A stretch of 64,000 nt of DNA from assembly GCA_024278955.1 (NCBI GenBank), contig JAJRSE010000058.1, positions 41,299 through 105,298 of the forward strand, written 5' to 3'. Position numbers and translations under genes: made by a program. Numbering within the stretch: the stretch's first letter is position 1; every line of letters starts with the position of its first letter. This document shows, piece after piece, positions 53,013-62,711 of the stretch. The notes below the pieces were generated by a model. That model did no database searches, was not told the DNA's origin, and saw only the letters and a program-made list of their open reading frames with translations. Source of the DNA: Planctomycetota bacterium. Its GTDB lineage: Bacteria > Planctomycetota > Planctomycetia > Pirellulales > Lacipirellulaceae.

Positions 53013-53033
53013 CGGGGCCAATTTGGAAGTAGC
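52996..53033 (+). repeat. 20-base tandem duplication at an ABC-gene stop codon
   Basis: GGCCAATATGGAAGTAGC (52996-53013) is followed by GGCCAATTTGGAAGTAGC (53016-53033), one mismatch, period 20. The first unit includes the stop codon. It is most simply a slippage duplication. Confidence 0.7.
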
Positions 53034-53273
53034 AGCGTTTACAAGTCGTACTTGTTTTAGGTGAATTCTCATCGGTCGATCGCGTCAGTAGAGACCGTTT
53101 CCCGGTTTACGACAAAAACAGAAGAATCCGCGATCTGGTCCACTCCCCATTTTTTGGACAATAAATCGCCGAAAACCTCCAGAATCGCTTCACTATCGGG
53201 GAGACGCAGAGTAGACTGAACTCATACACATGCCCTACATTCACAACCTATAGCTCAGGCAAAGTCTAACGAC

Positions 53274-53365
53274 AAACCCCGTACTGCAAGATTTTCTTCG
53301 CGTGGCTCCTTATTCGTCAAAGAATATGGGCCACAGAGAGAATCTGGCAATGCGGGGTTTTTTTA
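53274..53365 (+). terminator. Very long T-tailed hairpin upstream of the PEP-CTERM gene
   Basis: AAACCCCGTACTGCAAGATT... pairs with ...AATCTGGCAATGCGGGGTTT over more than 30 positions with a few bulges, continuing through GTGGCTCC/GGGCCAC to a loop of about 22 bases, and ends in a run of seven T. It is far longer than ordinary terminators here. It lies 260 bases after the ABC gene and 104 before the PEP-CTERM gene, so it could end a small RNA or regulate the downstream gene. The rest of the 456-base gap (53013-53468) shows nothing else. Confidence 0.55.
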
Positions 53366-53468
53366 TGCCCAATCCACTTGTTGAAATTTGCCAGCCGTTC
53401 ACGACAAAGAAACGACAAAAAGAACAGCCACGAATAGCACCGAAGAACCATAGCATGAGAATCTCTAC

Positions 53469-54416
53469 ATGAAACAGTTTGCAAAATATTTTAGTTGCGC
53501 CATCGTGATAACCATGTTCTTCTGCGTTGGCAGCGCCCAGGCACAACTGTGGTGGGTTGGCCTTGGACCTGACGATGATGGAGAATGGGGTGATCGGTGG
53601 AGTTGGAGATCGCTGACTGTTCCCAATGAAAATACGGAAGCAGTCATCCGATTCCAAACCGATTCTTCGACCGATGCCTTTGCTCGGAGCATTACGGTTG
53701 ATGTGAACAACCCACAAGAAGCTAAGGAGTTGTTTGTGAACTTTTTTCCTGGGAGGGAAGTAACACTGAACATCAATAATACTTCGCTAATCGTGGGACG
53801 CAACAGCTTTGGCGCTAGCATGTTTGTCGGCAGGCAGAACACGGTTAACGAGACGATCATCAATATCGACGGTTCCGATGGTTTACTCTACGTGGGGGAT
53901 CCGAATGCAAGCGATCCGCTTTTGGCGAGGCAGCAAATCCATGCCTTTCCAGGTGAATCAATATGGAACCTATCAGGCGGTGCCGAGGTGATTGCGTCGA
54001 CTTTCCGTACCCAAGGATCTAAGCCGTTGAATTTTACCATTGAAGATGACAGCACACTTCGTTTGGGGTATTTACGTTCAGCTAGCCCAATCGCAACCTA
54101 CGACATCATTGGCCCTGATGCAAAGTTCATCATTGACTTCATTGGCGATGGTGCCGTACCAGCCGGAAGCCAGCTCCCTCAGCTTGAAAACTGGCTCATC
54201 AATGGTAATAGCAACACCACATTCCTGTCAGGGGGAACTCGGTTGCGAGGCTACGAAGCTGATGGGGTCACTCAAACTACCCTCTATATGCTTCCGCTGG
54301 ATGGGGCGGATTTCAACAATGGTGTTGTCTTTACAACCGTCCCTGAGCCTAGCACCTTAGCTGGACTCGGCCTTGGTCTGTTTGGCTTGGCCACCGCCTG
54401 GCGTCGACGTAGCTAG
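53469..54416 (+). CDS. PEP-CTERM sorted exported protein
   Basis: This is a 315-residue protein with a signal peptide (KYFSCAIVITMFFCVGSAQA). The middle is a beta-helix-like passenger rich in Asn, Gly and Thr (TLNINNTSLIVGRNSFGAS). The C-terminus is a complete PEP-CTERM tag: VPEPST, then the helix LAGLGLGLFGLATAW, then RRRS. Such proteins are exported, cut and released by an exosortase, usually in exopolysaccharide- or biofilm-forming bacteria. No exosortase is in the window. The ligand or structural role is unknown. Confidence 0.9.
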   Translation: MKQFAKYFSCAIVITMFFCVGSAQAQLWWVGLGPDDDGEWGDRWSWRSLTVPNENTEAVIRFQTDSSTDAFARSITVDVNNPQEAKELFVNFFPGREVTLNINNTSLIVGRNSFGASMFVGRQNTVNETIINIDGSDGLLYVGDPNASDPLLARQQIHAFPGESIWNLSGGAEVIASTFRTQGSKPLNFTIEDDSTLRLGYLRSASPIATYDIIGPDAKFIIDFIGDGAVPAGSQLPQLENWLINGNSNTTFLSGGTRLRGYEADGVTQTTLYMLPLDGADFNNGVVFTTVPEPSTLAGLGLGLFGLATAWRRRS

Positions 54417-54441
54417 TTTTTGTTTTACGAAAAAACGCGAT

Positions 54442-55197
54442 TCACGCCCGCGAGGTTTGCCCACCATCGATGGCAATGACCGACCCATTGAGGTAGCTCG
54501 CTTCGTCGGATGCTAAGAACAAAACTAAGGCGGCAATTTCCTTGGGAGAGCCTAATCGCTCCATGGGAAACCGATTGGCAAATTCTTGAATTTGCTCGTC
54601 GGTTTCAAAAACATCGCGAAGAATGGGCGTGTCGGTTGGGCCTGGGGCAACGGCGTTGACACGAATGCCCTCGCCGACGTGATCAAGGGCCATACTCTTG
54701 GTAAGCATTGAGACGCCCCCCTTGGTAGCAACATAGGCGGCCAGATGTTCGATGGCCTGGAGGTTGCCGGTCGAGGAAGAAACGTTGACAATCGCGCCCC
54801 GCTGCTGCTTGATCATCTGCGGCAGAACCGCCTTGCTGCAAAGAAAAACGCCGGTTAGGTTGACGGCCAGTATGCGGTTCCACTCGTCGTAGCTCGTTTC
54901 TAGGACCGATCCGCTAAGGAGTATTGCTGCATTGTTCAGCAACACATCAATCCGGTCGAATGCCTTAATCGCCTCGCTGGCCATCGCTTCGACCTGGTCC
55001 GGTTGAGAGACATCGACAACCACGCTGATCGCTTCTCCGCCGGAATCACAAATCTGGCGGGCCACGTCTTCCACCTCCTTTTGGTGGAGACCTGCAATAA
55101 CCACTCGCGCACCCTCTTCGGCAAAACGGATCGACGTCGCCTTTCCGATACCCGAACCGCCGCCGGTGACAATGGCTACTTTTCCTTCAAATCGCAT
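54442..55197 (-). CDS. Short-chain dehydrogenase/reductase
   Basis: This is a 251-residue SDR. The NAD(P) motif is VTGGGSGIGKA (about residues 10-20), NNAAILLSG is the structural NAG motif, NVSSSTG holds the catalytic Ser, and AYVATKGG the Tyr-x-x-x-Lys pair. It is the third gene of a minus-strand operon behind a FAH-type hydrolase and a TIM-barrel isomerase, which suggests oxidation of a sugar or sugar acid. The substrate is not readable. Confidence 0.9.
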   Translation of the reverse strand: MRFEGKVAIVTGGGSGIGKATSIRFAEEGARVVIAGLHQKEVEDVARQICDSGGEAISVVVDVSQPDQVEAMASEAIKAFDRIDVLLNNAAILLSGSVLETSYDEWNRILAVNLTGVFLCSKAVLPQMIKQQRGAIVNVSSSTGNLQAIEHLAAYVATKGGVSMLTKSMALDHVGEGIRVNAVAPGPTDTPILRDVFETDEQIQEFANRFPMERLGSPKEIAALVLFLASDEASYLNGSVIAIDGGQTSRA

Positions 55198-55208
55198 ACG
55201 TTACTCCA

Positions 55209-56048
55209 TCATGTCAGAAAACTTTGCAGATACTCGCGAGACTTAATCGCGGCAGCCTGTGGATCGCCCTCGGGGGCAAGAACCACCGAACCCGTCGCGG
55301 GGAGGTGAACCTCGCAGAGGGTTTGCATCAGTGCCGGCCAATCGAGGCGAGCTTTCTCTGCGACGACTCCCGGCGGCCAACGGCTTGGATCGTAAAAGTG
55401 GATGTGCGTCGCCTCGCCCCTTGCTGCGCGAATGCCATGATCGATCGTCGGCTCCGCGCCAAAAAGCTGATGAGTGTCGAGCATGACGCTAAAATTCGGG
55501 TTGCCGATCTTGTCGACCATCTCCATCACTTGGTCCATCGTATTGAGGTAGGTCGTCACTTCCGGTTCCGCTGCTTCGAGCATGACGACCACGCCTGCCT
55601 GCTTGGCGTGACTGGCAATCTCGCCGAAAACCTCCACGGCTAAGCAGTCCATCGCTTCCTTACTGGCCCCTTCAATCCCTTTGCCACGAGCCATGCCAAG
55701 CCCTACTCTCGCACCAAAATGGGCCGCAAAATCAATCAGTCCCTTGAAGCAGGCGAGCGATTTTTCGCGAACCGAAGGTTCCTCGTTGAGCAACCCCATC
55801 CCTTGGGCAGCGACTCGACCCGAGTTCACGACATGGAGCCCAACTCCCTCGTCGGCCAGCGCCCGCTTGTAAGGCTCCGGATCGGGAATATCCTCAGGGT
55901 CGGGTAAAAACTCGATCCCATCGTAGCCCCATGCAGCGCATTTCTGGGCAAGTTCCTCGGGAGGGCCCGTCAGCACCTTGACCACAAACCCCAAATTTAC
56001 GATGTCGGGGCTCGACGAAAATAGACACAATTTTAATTTATTACTCAT
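55209..56048 (-). CDS. Sugar phosphate isomerase/epimerase-like TIM-barrel protein
   Basis: This 279-residue protein has the xylose-isomerase-like fold with ligands in VMLEAAEPE (Glu), SVMLDTHQLFG (Asp, His), THIHFYDPSR (His, Asp) and VVLAPEGDP (Glu). It overlaps the FAH hydrolase gene by four bases (ATGA) and precedes the SDR by 11 bases, so the three are surely co-expressed. It probably isomerises a sugar-derived intermediate in the same route. Confidence 0.85.
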   Translation of the reverse strand: MSNKLKLCLFSSSPDIVNLGFVVKVLTGPPEELAQKCAAWGYDGIEFLPDPEDIPDPEPYKRALADEGVGLHVVNSGRVAAQGMGLLNEEPSVREKSLACFKGLIDFAAHFGARVGLGMARGKGIEGASKEAMDCLAVEVFGEIASHAKQAGVVVMLEAAEPEVTTYLNTMDQVMEMVDKIGNPNFSVMLDTHQLFGAEPTIDHGIRAARGEATHIHFYDPSRWPPGVVAEKARLDWPALMQTLCEVHLPATGSVVLAPEGDPQAAAIKSREYLQSFLT

Positions 56049-56908
56049 TTTACTTCTTCCTCACGATACGCCACGGTCTGCTGGCACTGCTCGCCTAAGC
56101 CTTCCACGCCAAGGCGCATTTGTTGACCTTCGGCAAGGAAAACCGGGTCTGGCTTCTGGCCGAGGCCAACGCCAGGCGGCGTACCCGTCGTGATGATATC
56201 TCCCGGTTCGAGCGTCATGAATTGGCTCAAATAGCTCACCAGCTTGGGCACGGTGAAAACCATTTTGTTGGTGTTCCCATCTTGGTAGCGATGACCGTCG
56301 ACTTCGAGCCAGAGCTTGAGGTTGTGTGGATCGGGTACTTCGTCGGTCGTCACCAACCAGGGACCAATCGGCCCAAAAGTGTCATGGCTTTTTCCTTTGA
56401 CCCATTGCCCTCCTTGCTCAAGCTGGAACGCCCTTTCCGACAGGTCGTTTACGACACAGTACCCGGCAACATAGTCTAGTGCGTTCTCAAGATCGACATA
56501 CTTCGCCCGCTTGCCGATAACGACCCCCAGCTCGACTTCCCAATCGGTCTTTTCCGCATTACGAGGAATCTCCACGTCGTCGTTGGGGCCACAAACGGCA
56601 CTGGTCGCCTTGAAGAAGACCAGCGGAAACTCGGGAAGCTCCATTCCCGCCTCGGCGGCATGATCCGAATAGTTCAGTCCGATGCAGATGAACTTTCCGA
56701 CGTGGCCTACGCATGGGGCAATTCGCACCCCTTTGTCAACAACCGGCAAGCTTTCGGGATCAATTGCCGCCAACTCAGCCAGTTTTGCAGGAGCAAGATT
56801 CACCCCAGCCAGATCATCCACGTGTGCGGAAAGGTCACGAATCTTGTCGCAAGTGTCAAACAATCCTGGTTTTTCCGCACCGAGTGGGCCGTATCTCAAA
56901 AATTTCAC
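56045..56908 (-). CDS. Fumarylacetoacetate hydrolase family protein
   Basis: This is a 287-residue enzyme with a GTG start. Motifs FICIGLNYSDHAAE, DWEVELGVVIGK (metal-binding Glu), YCVVNDLSERAFQ, KSHDTFGPIGPWLVT and GDIITTGTPPGVG fit the branch that includes 2,4-diketo-3-deoxy sugar acid hydrolases of non-phosphorylating fucose/rhamnose breakdown. With the SDR and isomerase, and ilvD divergently placed, it may cleave a diketo acid from a deoxy sugar. The pathway assignment is inference; the hydrolase fold is clear. Confidence 0.87.
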   Translation of the reverse strand: MKFLRYGPLGAEKPGLFDTCDKIRDLSAHVDDLAGVNLAPAKLAELAAIDPESLPVVDKGVRIAPCVGHVGKFICIGLNYSDHAAEAGMELPEFPLVFFKATSAVCGPNDDVEIPRNAEKTDWEVELGVVIGKRAKYVDLENALDYVAGYCVVNDLSERAFQLEQGGQWVKGKSHDTFGPIGPWLVTTDEVPDPHNLKLWLEVDGHRYQDGNTNKMVFTVPKLVSYLSQFMTLEPGDIITTGTPPGVGLGQKPDPVFLAEGQQMRLGVEGLGEQCQQTVAYREEEVK

Positions 56909-57021
56909 AGCATACTTCTTTCAATTACGAGGCAAACGACTATTTTTTCAAACAGGCGTGTGATAGTTTACCCCCATCGTAACAGGACACGTATTTCAAG
57001 TGAAGAAGCTGAGGCATATTT

Positions 57022-58734
57022 ATGACGTCCGAGAAAGAAAATTTCCATCTCAAGAAACATAGCCACGCGCTAACCGAGGGGCTCCAGCGAGCAGGTGCTC
57101 GTACCTTCTTCCATGCCATCGGCCTCTCGCGCGAGGACATGGCCAAGCCGCTCATTGGGATTGCCAACACTTGGATCGAAACGATGCCCTGTAACATGCA
57201 TCTTCGGGACTTGGCCGCGAAAGTTAAGGAAGGAGTGCGCGCCGCAGGTGGGACGCCGATGGAGTTCAACACGATTGCGATTAGCGATGCCGTCACGATG
57301 GGGTCCGAGGGAATGAAGGCATCGCTCGTGAGCCGCGAAGTGATTGCTGACTCGATAGAACTTGCCGGACGTGGTTACTTGTTTGATGGCATGGTTACCC
57401 TAGTGGGATGTGACAAGACAATTCCCGGGGCGGCGATGGCAATGATCCGCCTAAATATCCCTAGCCTGTTGCTCTACGGCGGCACGATCATGCCGGGGCG
57501 ATTCCGGGGGCGCGATGTCAACATCCAGGACGTTTTTGAAGGCATCGGCGCGGTCTCCGCAGGAAAGATGAGCGAAGAGGAACTCGGAGAACTCGAAAAA
57601 GTTGCTTGCCCCGGGGCAGGCGCTTGCGGTGGGCAATTCACGGCCAACTCGATGGCAACCGCGATGGAGTTCCTTGGCTTGTCGGCTGTCGGAACCGCCA
57701 GCGCTCCGGCAGTTCACCCTCGCAAATACGAGATTGCCGAGCAATCCGGTCATCTGTTGATGGATATTTTGCGAAGAGATCTCAAGCCAAGTGACATCTT
57801 AACACGCGAATCTTTCTTAAATGCCATTGCTGGGGTTTCGGCCACAGGTAGTTCGACCAACGTCGTCTTGCATCTGCTCGCCTTGGCGCGTGAGGCGGAG
57901 ATCGAACTCTCGATGGACGATTTCGATAGCATCAGCCGCAAAACGCCGTTGCTAGCCGATCTCAAACCTTGGGGAAATTACCTGGCCGCCGATCTGTTCG
58001 AGGCGGGCGGAATCGAACTGGTCGCCAAGCGTTTGGTCGAAGGCAACTATGTCGATGGCTCGCAAACAACGCCCACGGGAAAAACACTCGAAGAAGAAGC
58101 ACTCAAGGCGGTCGAAACCGAAGGCCAACAGGTGCTGCGTCCCCTCGACCAACCACTCAAAGCAAGCGGCAGCCTCGTGGTTCTCAAAGGAAACTTTGCA
58201 CCTGAGGGATGCGTTGTAAAAATCACAGGCAATGAAAACGATTCGCATCGGGGCCCCGCAAGAGTCTTCGAGAGCGAAGAAGATGCGATGGAAGCGGTTA
58301 CCCAAGGGCGTTTGAAATCTGGAGATGTGATCGTCATTCGATACGAAGGACCCAAGGGCGGCCCTGGAATGCGAGAAATGTTCGGCGTAACCTCGGCGAT
58401 CGTTGGGGCAGGACTGGGCGAGTCGGTTGCCATGGTCACCGATGGGCGATTCAGCGGTGCGACACGCGGACTGATGATCGGCCATGTAGCGCCAGAAGCT
58501 GCTTGCGGAGGACCGATCGCCGTGGTCGAAGATGGCGATTCGATTCGGATTGATGTGAAGAGTCGGCTCGTCGAACTTGAAGTTCCGCCCGAAGTCGTGG
58601 CCGAGCGACTCGAAAAATGGCAAGCGCCCGAGCCGCAGTTTACAAAAGGTGTTTTCTCGAAATACGCAGCGACGGTCTCCTCTGCTTCCGAAGGGGCTGT
58701 GACGTTCGTCAACTTACCCCTCCCAAAAAATTAA
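57022..58734 (+). CDS. ilvD: Dihydroxy-acid dehydratase
   Basis: This 570-residue iron-sulfur enzyme removes water from dihydroxy acids in valine and isoleucine synthesis. The three cluster cysteines are seen in NTWIETMPCNMH, LVGCDKTIPG and CPGAGACGGQFTANSM; TDGRFSGATRGLMIGH and GPIAVVEDGD are C-terminal signatures. It is divergent, by 113 bases, from the FAH-isomerase-SDR operon, so a role as a sugar-acid dehydratase in that route is an alternative, but the motifs favour IlvD proper. No other ilv or leu genes are in view. Confidence 0.93.
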   Translation: MTSEKENFHLKKHSHALTEGLQRAGARTFFHAIGLSREDMAKPLIGIANTWIETMPCNMHLRDLAAKVKEGVRAAGGTPMEFNTIAISDAVTMGSEGMKASLVSREVIADSIELAGRGYLFDGMVTLVGCDKTIPGAAMAMIRLNIPSLLLYGGTIMPGRFRGRDVNIQDVFEGIGAVSAGKMSEEELGELEKVACPGAGACGGQFTANSMATAMEFLGLSAVGTASAPAVHPRKYEIAEQSGHLLMDILRRDLKPSDILTRESFLNAIAGVSATGSSTNVVLHLLALAREAEIELSMDDFDSISRKTPLLADLKPWGNYLAADLFEAGGIELVAKRLVEGNYVDGSQTTPTGKTLEEEALKAVETEGQQVLRPLDQPLKASGSLVVLKGNFAPEGCVVKITGNENDSHRGPARVFESEEDAMEAVTQGRLKSGDVIVIRYEGPKGGPGMREMFGVTSAIVGAGLGESVAMVTDGRFSGATRGLMIGHVAPEAACGGPIAVVEDGDSIRIDVKSRLVELEVPPEVVAERLEKWQAPEPQFTKGVFSKYAATVSSASEGAVTFVNLPLPKN

Positions 58735-59072
58735 TTTCCAACGCAGAAGAACCGAAGTCCTTCGCCCACGAGGGGAACACCGATAGTTGTTCGGAAAGGA
58801 CATTCCTGCGAGTACACTTACTCGAACGATTGTCGGTGCGCGCAGCAACAAGAGGCCAGCAATCTCGAACTCCTCTCACGCTGCACACACCAGATACGAC
58901 TCCGAACGGATGTTTCTCGCTCAAGCACCGTTCTTCGGACCCGTCGTGGGGGGAATAAAGCCCCGCAGACAAGGCGAGGGAAACGGGCTAAAATGGCTGG
59001 CTTGTTCGCCCGCTTTTGCGTCAGAACATCAAAATGCCCCGTTAAATTCGCTGATTTCCAAGGAAAAGAGTC
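58735..59072. repeat. 338-base gap with REP-like unit and second copy of the 36-bp repeat
   Basis: ACCGAAGTCCTTCGCCCACG (within 58749-58776) matches the second hairpin unit at 51878-51904, and 58806-58841 (CTGCGAGTACACTTACTCGA...) matches 47789-47824 at 31 of 36 bases. Both repeat families therefore meet here. TAAAAT near 58992 is a possible -10 box for acnA. Nothing else is recognisable. Confidence 0.55.
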
Positions 59073-61793
59073 ATGCCAGCCAGCTCGTTGAAGACCGATC
59101 CGTTCGGAGCCCGTGATACTTTTGATACCGGGGAGGGCACGGCAGGAATTTACCGGCTTTCAAAGCTCGAAGAAGCGGGGCTCGCCAAAATCGACTCGCT
59201 ACCGTTTTCGATTCGCATCTTGCTGGAATCTTGCCTTCGGAATTGCGACGGATATGTGGTTAGCGAAGAGGACGTCAAGAATTTAGCTGCCTGGAAGGCG
59301 TCGGCACCTGTGGCGGTAGAAATTCCTTTCAAGCCGGCTCGGGTAGTCCTTCAAGATTTTACCGGAGTTCCGGCTGTGGTCGATTTAGCCGCGATGCGGA
59401 GTGCCATGCAGCGGCTCGGTGGCGATCCCAACAAAATCAACCCGCTTGTGCCGGCTGATTTGGTAATTGACCATTCGGTGCAGGTCGACCATTTTGCTTC
59501 CGACGATGCCCTTGAGTTAAATATCGAACTAGAGTTTGTTCGTAACCGCGAGCGTTACGAATTTCTCCGCTGGGGACAGGAAGCATTCGATAATTTTCGC
59601 GTGGTTCCGCCCGGCACGGGGATCGTACATCAGGTGAACCTCGAGTATCTGGCGAAGTGCGTTTTTCTACGAGAAGATCACGCTGGCCCGGTCGCGATTC
59701 CCGATTCGTTGGTTGGCACTGATAGCCACACCACGATGATCGACGGTTTGGGAGTTGTGGGTTGGGGAGTCGGCGGCATCGAAGCCGAAGGCATTATGCT
59801 AGGCCAGCCGATTTACATGCTCATGCCCGAAGTGGTTGGTATGAAGCTCACAGGTCGATTGCCGGCAGGAGCCACCGCTACGGATCTTGTGCTGACGGTT
59901 ACTGAAATATTGCGGAAGGAAAAAGTGGTCGGGAAGTTTGTTGAGTTCTTCGGCGATGGCGTCTCGAACATGTCGCTTGCCGATCGAGCGACGATCGCGA
60001 ACATGTCGCCGGAATACGGTGCAACGATGGGTTTCTTCCCGATCGATTCAGAAACGCTGGCATTTCTTCGTCGCACAGGCCGCACCGAAGCCGAAGTCCA
60101 GCTGGTCGAGCGTTACACCAAAGAACAAAACTTATTCCGCACCGATTCGACGCCCGTACCTTCGTTCACCCGAACGGTCGAGCTCGATCTCTCGACCGTC
60201 GTGCCGTGTTTGGCTGGGCCTAAGCGACCGCAAGATCGGATAGCGCTCTCGCAGATGAAACAGTCGTTCAATAATTCGCTGCGAGCGCCGGTTGGCCCGC
60301 AAGGGTTTGCACTCGATGACGCGGCGCTCAAAAAATCGGTCAAAATCGAAGACAATGGCAGCTCTTCGACGATCACGCATGGGGCCGTTGCGATCGCAGC
60401 AATTACAAGCTGTACGAACACGAGCAACCCGTCGGTGATGGTGGCGGCCGGGCTAGTGGCGAAAAAGGCCGTCGAAAAGGGTCTCAGCGTTCCTTCCCAT
60501 GTGAAGACCAGCCTTGCTCCCGGTTCGCGAGTGGTAACCGACTACCTGGAAAAGGCGGGGCTTGATAAAGATCTTGATGCGATTGGATTTCAAACCGTGG
60601 GCTACGGCTGTACGACTTGCATCGGCAATAGCGGCCCGTTGCCAGAGCCGGTTTCTAAAGCGGTTCAGTCGGCTAATTTAATCGTCTCGGGCGTCCTGTC
60701 GGGCAATCGCAACTTTGAAGGGCGAATCAATCCGCATGTGAAAGCCAACTATCTTGCCAGCCCACCGCTCGTGGTTGCTTATGCTTTGGCGGGGACCACC
60801 GATATCGATCTTACCACCGAGGCGATTGGCAAAGACTCGAACGGCGCGGCAGTGATGCTCGCGGACATTTGGCCAACGCACGAAGAAGTGAAAAAAATTG
60901 TCGACGCATGTGTGCTACCCGAAATGTTTCAAACACAGTACGGCAATGTTTGGAAACAGAACGAAAAGTGGAATGCAATTGAGCTGACCGGCGGCGATCT
61001 TTACAACTGGAACGACCAAAGCACCTATATTCAGGAACCGCCTTTTTTGCTGGGGCTTAAGCGAGAGGTCGACCCGATTGCTCCCATTGCCGGAGCACGC
61101 TGCCTCGCCTTGCTTGGCGACTCGACGACTACCGATCATATCTCGCCAGCCGGAGCGATTGCGGCGGATAGTCCTGCAGGAAAGTTTTTGCAGAATGCTG
61201 ACGTCGAACCCCGTGACTTCAACAGCTACGGCAGCCGGCGTGGCAACGATCGCGTAATGACCCGGGGCACGTTTGCGAACATTCGCATTCGCAATCAGCT
61301 GGCCCCTGGCACCGAAGGCGGAGTAACACAGCATTTGCCTGATGGCGAAACCATGTCGATTTATGATGCGGCGATGAAGTACAAGGAAGAAGGCATCCCG
61401 CTGATCGTGCTCGCGGGAGCCGAATACGGAACCGGCAGCAGCCGCGACTGGGCTGCCAAGGGGACCTTTTTATTGGGCGTGAAGGTCGTGATCGCAGCGA
61501 GTTACGAGCGGATTCATCGCAGTAACTTGGTGATGATGGGAGTGTGGCCGCTGGAATTTGAGGCAGGCTCAACTTGGCAATCGCTAGGTCTTACCGGAGA
61601 AGAGATCTTCGAAATCAACGGACTCGACGACAGCCTCAAGCCACTGCAAAAGCTTACCGTCACCGCAACAGCCGCGGACGGGAGTACCAATGATTTTTCG
61701 ACGACCGTTCGGATCGACACGCCGGTTGAACTCGACTACTACCGCAACGGGGGCATTTTACAGACCGTGTTGCGTAAGTTATTGGACGAGTAA
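59073..61793 (+). CDS. acnA: Aconitate hydratase A
   Basis: This is a 906-residue monomeric aconitase of the IRP1/AcnA type, interconverting citrate and isocitrate. [63 protein letters not shown] and [11 protein letters not shown] are in order. The [4Fe-4S] cysteines lie in [11 protein letters not shown] and [11 protein letters not shown]. The C-terminal swivel domain has [14 protein letters not shown] with catalytic Ser and Arg. The ATG has AAGGA eight bases upstream. It is monocistronic; the isocitrate dehydrogenase for the next step is at 29451-30455. Confidence 0.97.
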   Translation: MPASSLKTDPFGARDTFDTGEGTAGIYRLSKLEEAGLAKIDSLPFSIRILLESCLRNCDGYVVSEEDVKNLAAWKASAPVAVEIPFKPARVVLQDFTGVPAVVDLAAMRSAMQRLGGDPNKINPLVPADLVIDHSVQVDHFASDDALELNIELEFVRNRERYEFLRWGQEAFDNFRVVPPGTGIVHQVNLEYLAKCVFLREDHAGPVAIPDSLVGTDSHTTMIDGLGVVGWGVGGIEAEGIMLGQPIYMLMPEVVGMKLTGRLPAGATATDLVLTVTEILRKEKVVGKFVEFFGDGVSNMSLADRATIANMSPEYGATMGFFPIDSETLAFLRRTGRTEAEVQLVERYTKEQNLFRTDSTPVPSFTRTVELDLSTVVPCLAGPKRPQDRIALSQMKQSFNNSLRAPVGPQGFALDDAALKKSVKIEDNGSSSTITHGAVAIAAITSCTNTSNPSVMVAAGLVAKKAVEKGLSVPSHVKTSLAPGSRVVTDYLEKAGLDKDLDAIGFQTVGYGCTTCIGNSGPLPEPVSKAVQSANLIVSGVLSGNRNFEGRINPHVKANYLASPPLVVAYALAGTTDIDLTTEAIGKDSNGAAVMLADIWPTHEEVKKIVDACVLPEMFQTQYGNVWKQNEKWNAIELTGGDLYNWNDQSTYIQEPPFLLGLKREVDPIAPIAGARCLALLGDSTTTDHISPAGAIAADSPAGKFLQNADVEPRDFNSYGSRRGNDRVMTRGTFANIRIRNQLAPGTEGGVTQHLPDGETMSIYDAAMKYKEEGIPLIVLAGAEYGTGSSRDWAAKGTFLLGVKVVIAASYERIHRSNLVMMGVWPLEFEAGSTWQSLGLTGEEIFEINGLDDSLKPLQKLTVTATAADGSTNDFSTTVRIDTPVELDYYRNGGILQTVLRKLLDE

Positions 61794-61842
61794 GGTACTT
61801 TTCTAGGCTAATTTTTGTATTACGCCGTAGCAGGAAATCTTG

Positions 61843-62655
61843 GTGTTTAGCTTTTTTCGCAACCGACGGCGCAGGAAGTGGCTCGCTAAGCGTGAACCAA
61901 ATGAATGGGGCAATTGGCTGCGCCAAAATGTTTGGCAGTATGAGTATCTCGCCGCCGAGCAAGTCCGTCGGGTGCATCAGTTTGTGTGCATTCTTTTCCA
62001 CGAGAAGTCGTGGAGCGGAGGAGGCGAACTAGTCGTCACCGACGAGATGCGAGTCACGATTGCCGGTCAGGCAGCGATTCTGACGCTTGGTTTTGGGAAG
62101 CCGTATTACTTCGATCGCCTGCTCTCAATTATTGTCTATCCTAATGCCTATCAGGGCCGGCCCGAGCCGAACATGGAGCTGCTGCTTGGCCAACATAACG
62201 ATTCACTATTTGGCTTTGACATCCGCTTGGGGGAAGCCTGGCAGGGGGGGCCTATTATTCTCTCTTGGAATGCCGTGCTCGAAGATGGTCGATCGCAACA
62301 CCGGAAACGGAGCCTGGTTGTTCACGAGTTTGCCCATCATATGGATGGGTTAGATGGTCAGACGGATGGGTCACCTCCGATTACTGATTACGAATTTGAA
62401 AAACGTTGGTACCGAATCACTAACCAAGAGTTCGAGCAGCTGACCGAAATGGCCCGTAGAGGTCGCCCCTCGTTGCTCGACCATTACGGCGCGGAGAATC
62501 ATGCCGAATTTTTTGCAGTAGCGACCGAGTGCTTCTTTACCTGCCCTCATGCGTTGTCGAAAGAACATGCCGACCTATTTGCTATTTTAGAAAGGCTTTT
62601 CGGCCAGAACCCTTGCAAGTGGATTCCCCCTGTTGCAAAGGAAAAAAATTCCTGA
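61843..62655 (+). CDS. mtfA: MtfA-family zinc peptidase
   Basis: The protein is 270 residues from the GTG at 61843 with AGGAAA upstream; a TTG at 61840 is equally possible. The zinc site is VVHEFAHHMDGLDG (H161 and H165 with E162), with a downstream Glu in AEFFAVATECFF. In E. coli MtfA binds the regulator Mlc and so affects the glucose PTS; no mlc or PTS gene is visible here, so the target is open. It is convergent with the broken PiT gene. Confidence 0.9.
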   Translation: MFSFFRNRRRRKWLAKREPNEWGNWLRQNVWQYEYLAAEQVRRVHQFVCILFHEKSWSGGGELVVTDEMRVTIAGQAAILTLGFGKPYYFDRLLSIIVYPNAYQGRPEPNMELLLGQHNDSLFGFDIRLGEAWQGGPIILSWNAVLEDGRSQHRKRSLVVHEFAHHMDGLDGQTDGSPPITDYEFEKRWYRITNQEFEQLTEMARRGRPSLLDHYGAENHAEFFAVATECFFTCPHALSKEHADLFAILERLFGQNPCKWIPPVAKEKNS

Positions 62656-62711
62656 ACCAAGGCCTGCGAGAAAACTCCGTAAAAAAAACAACGCCAGCCC
62701 CATTCACGCGG

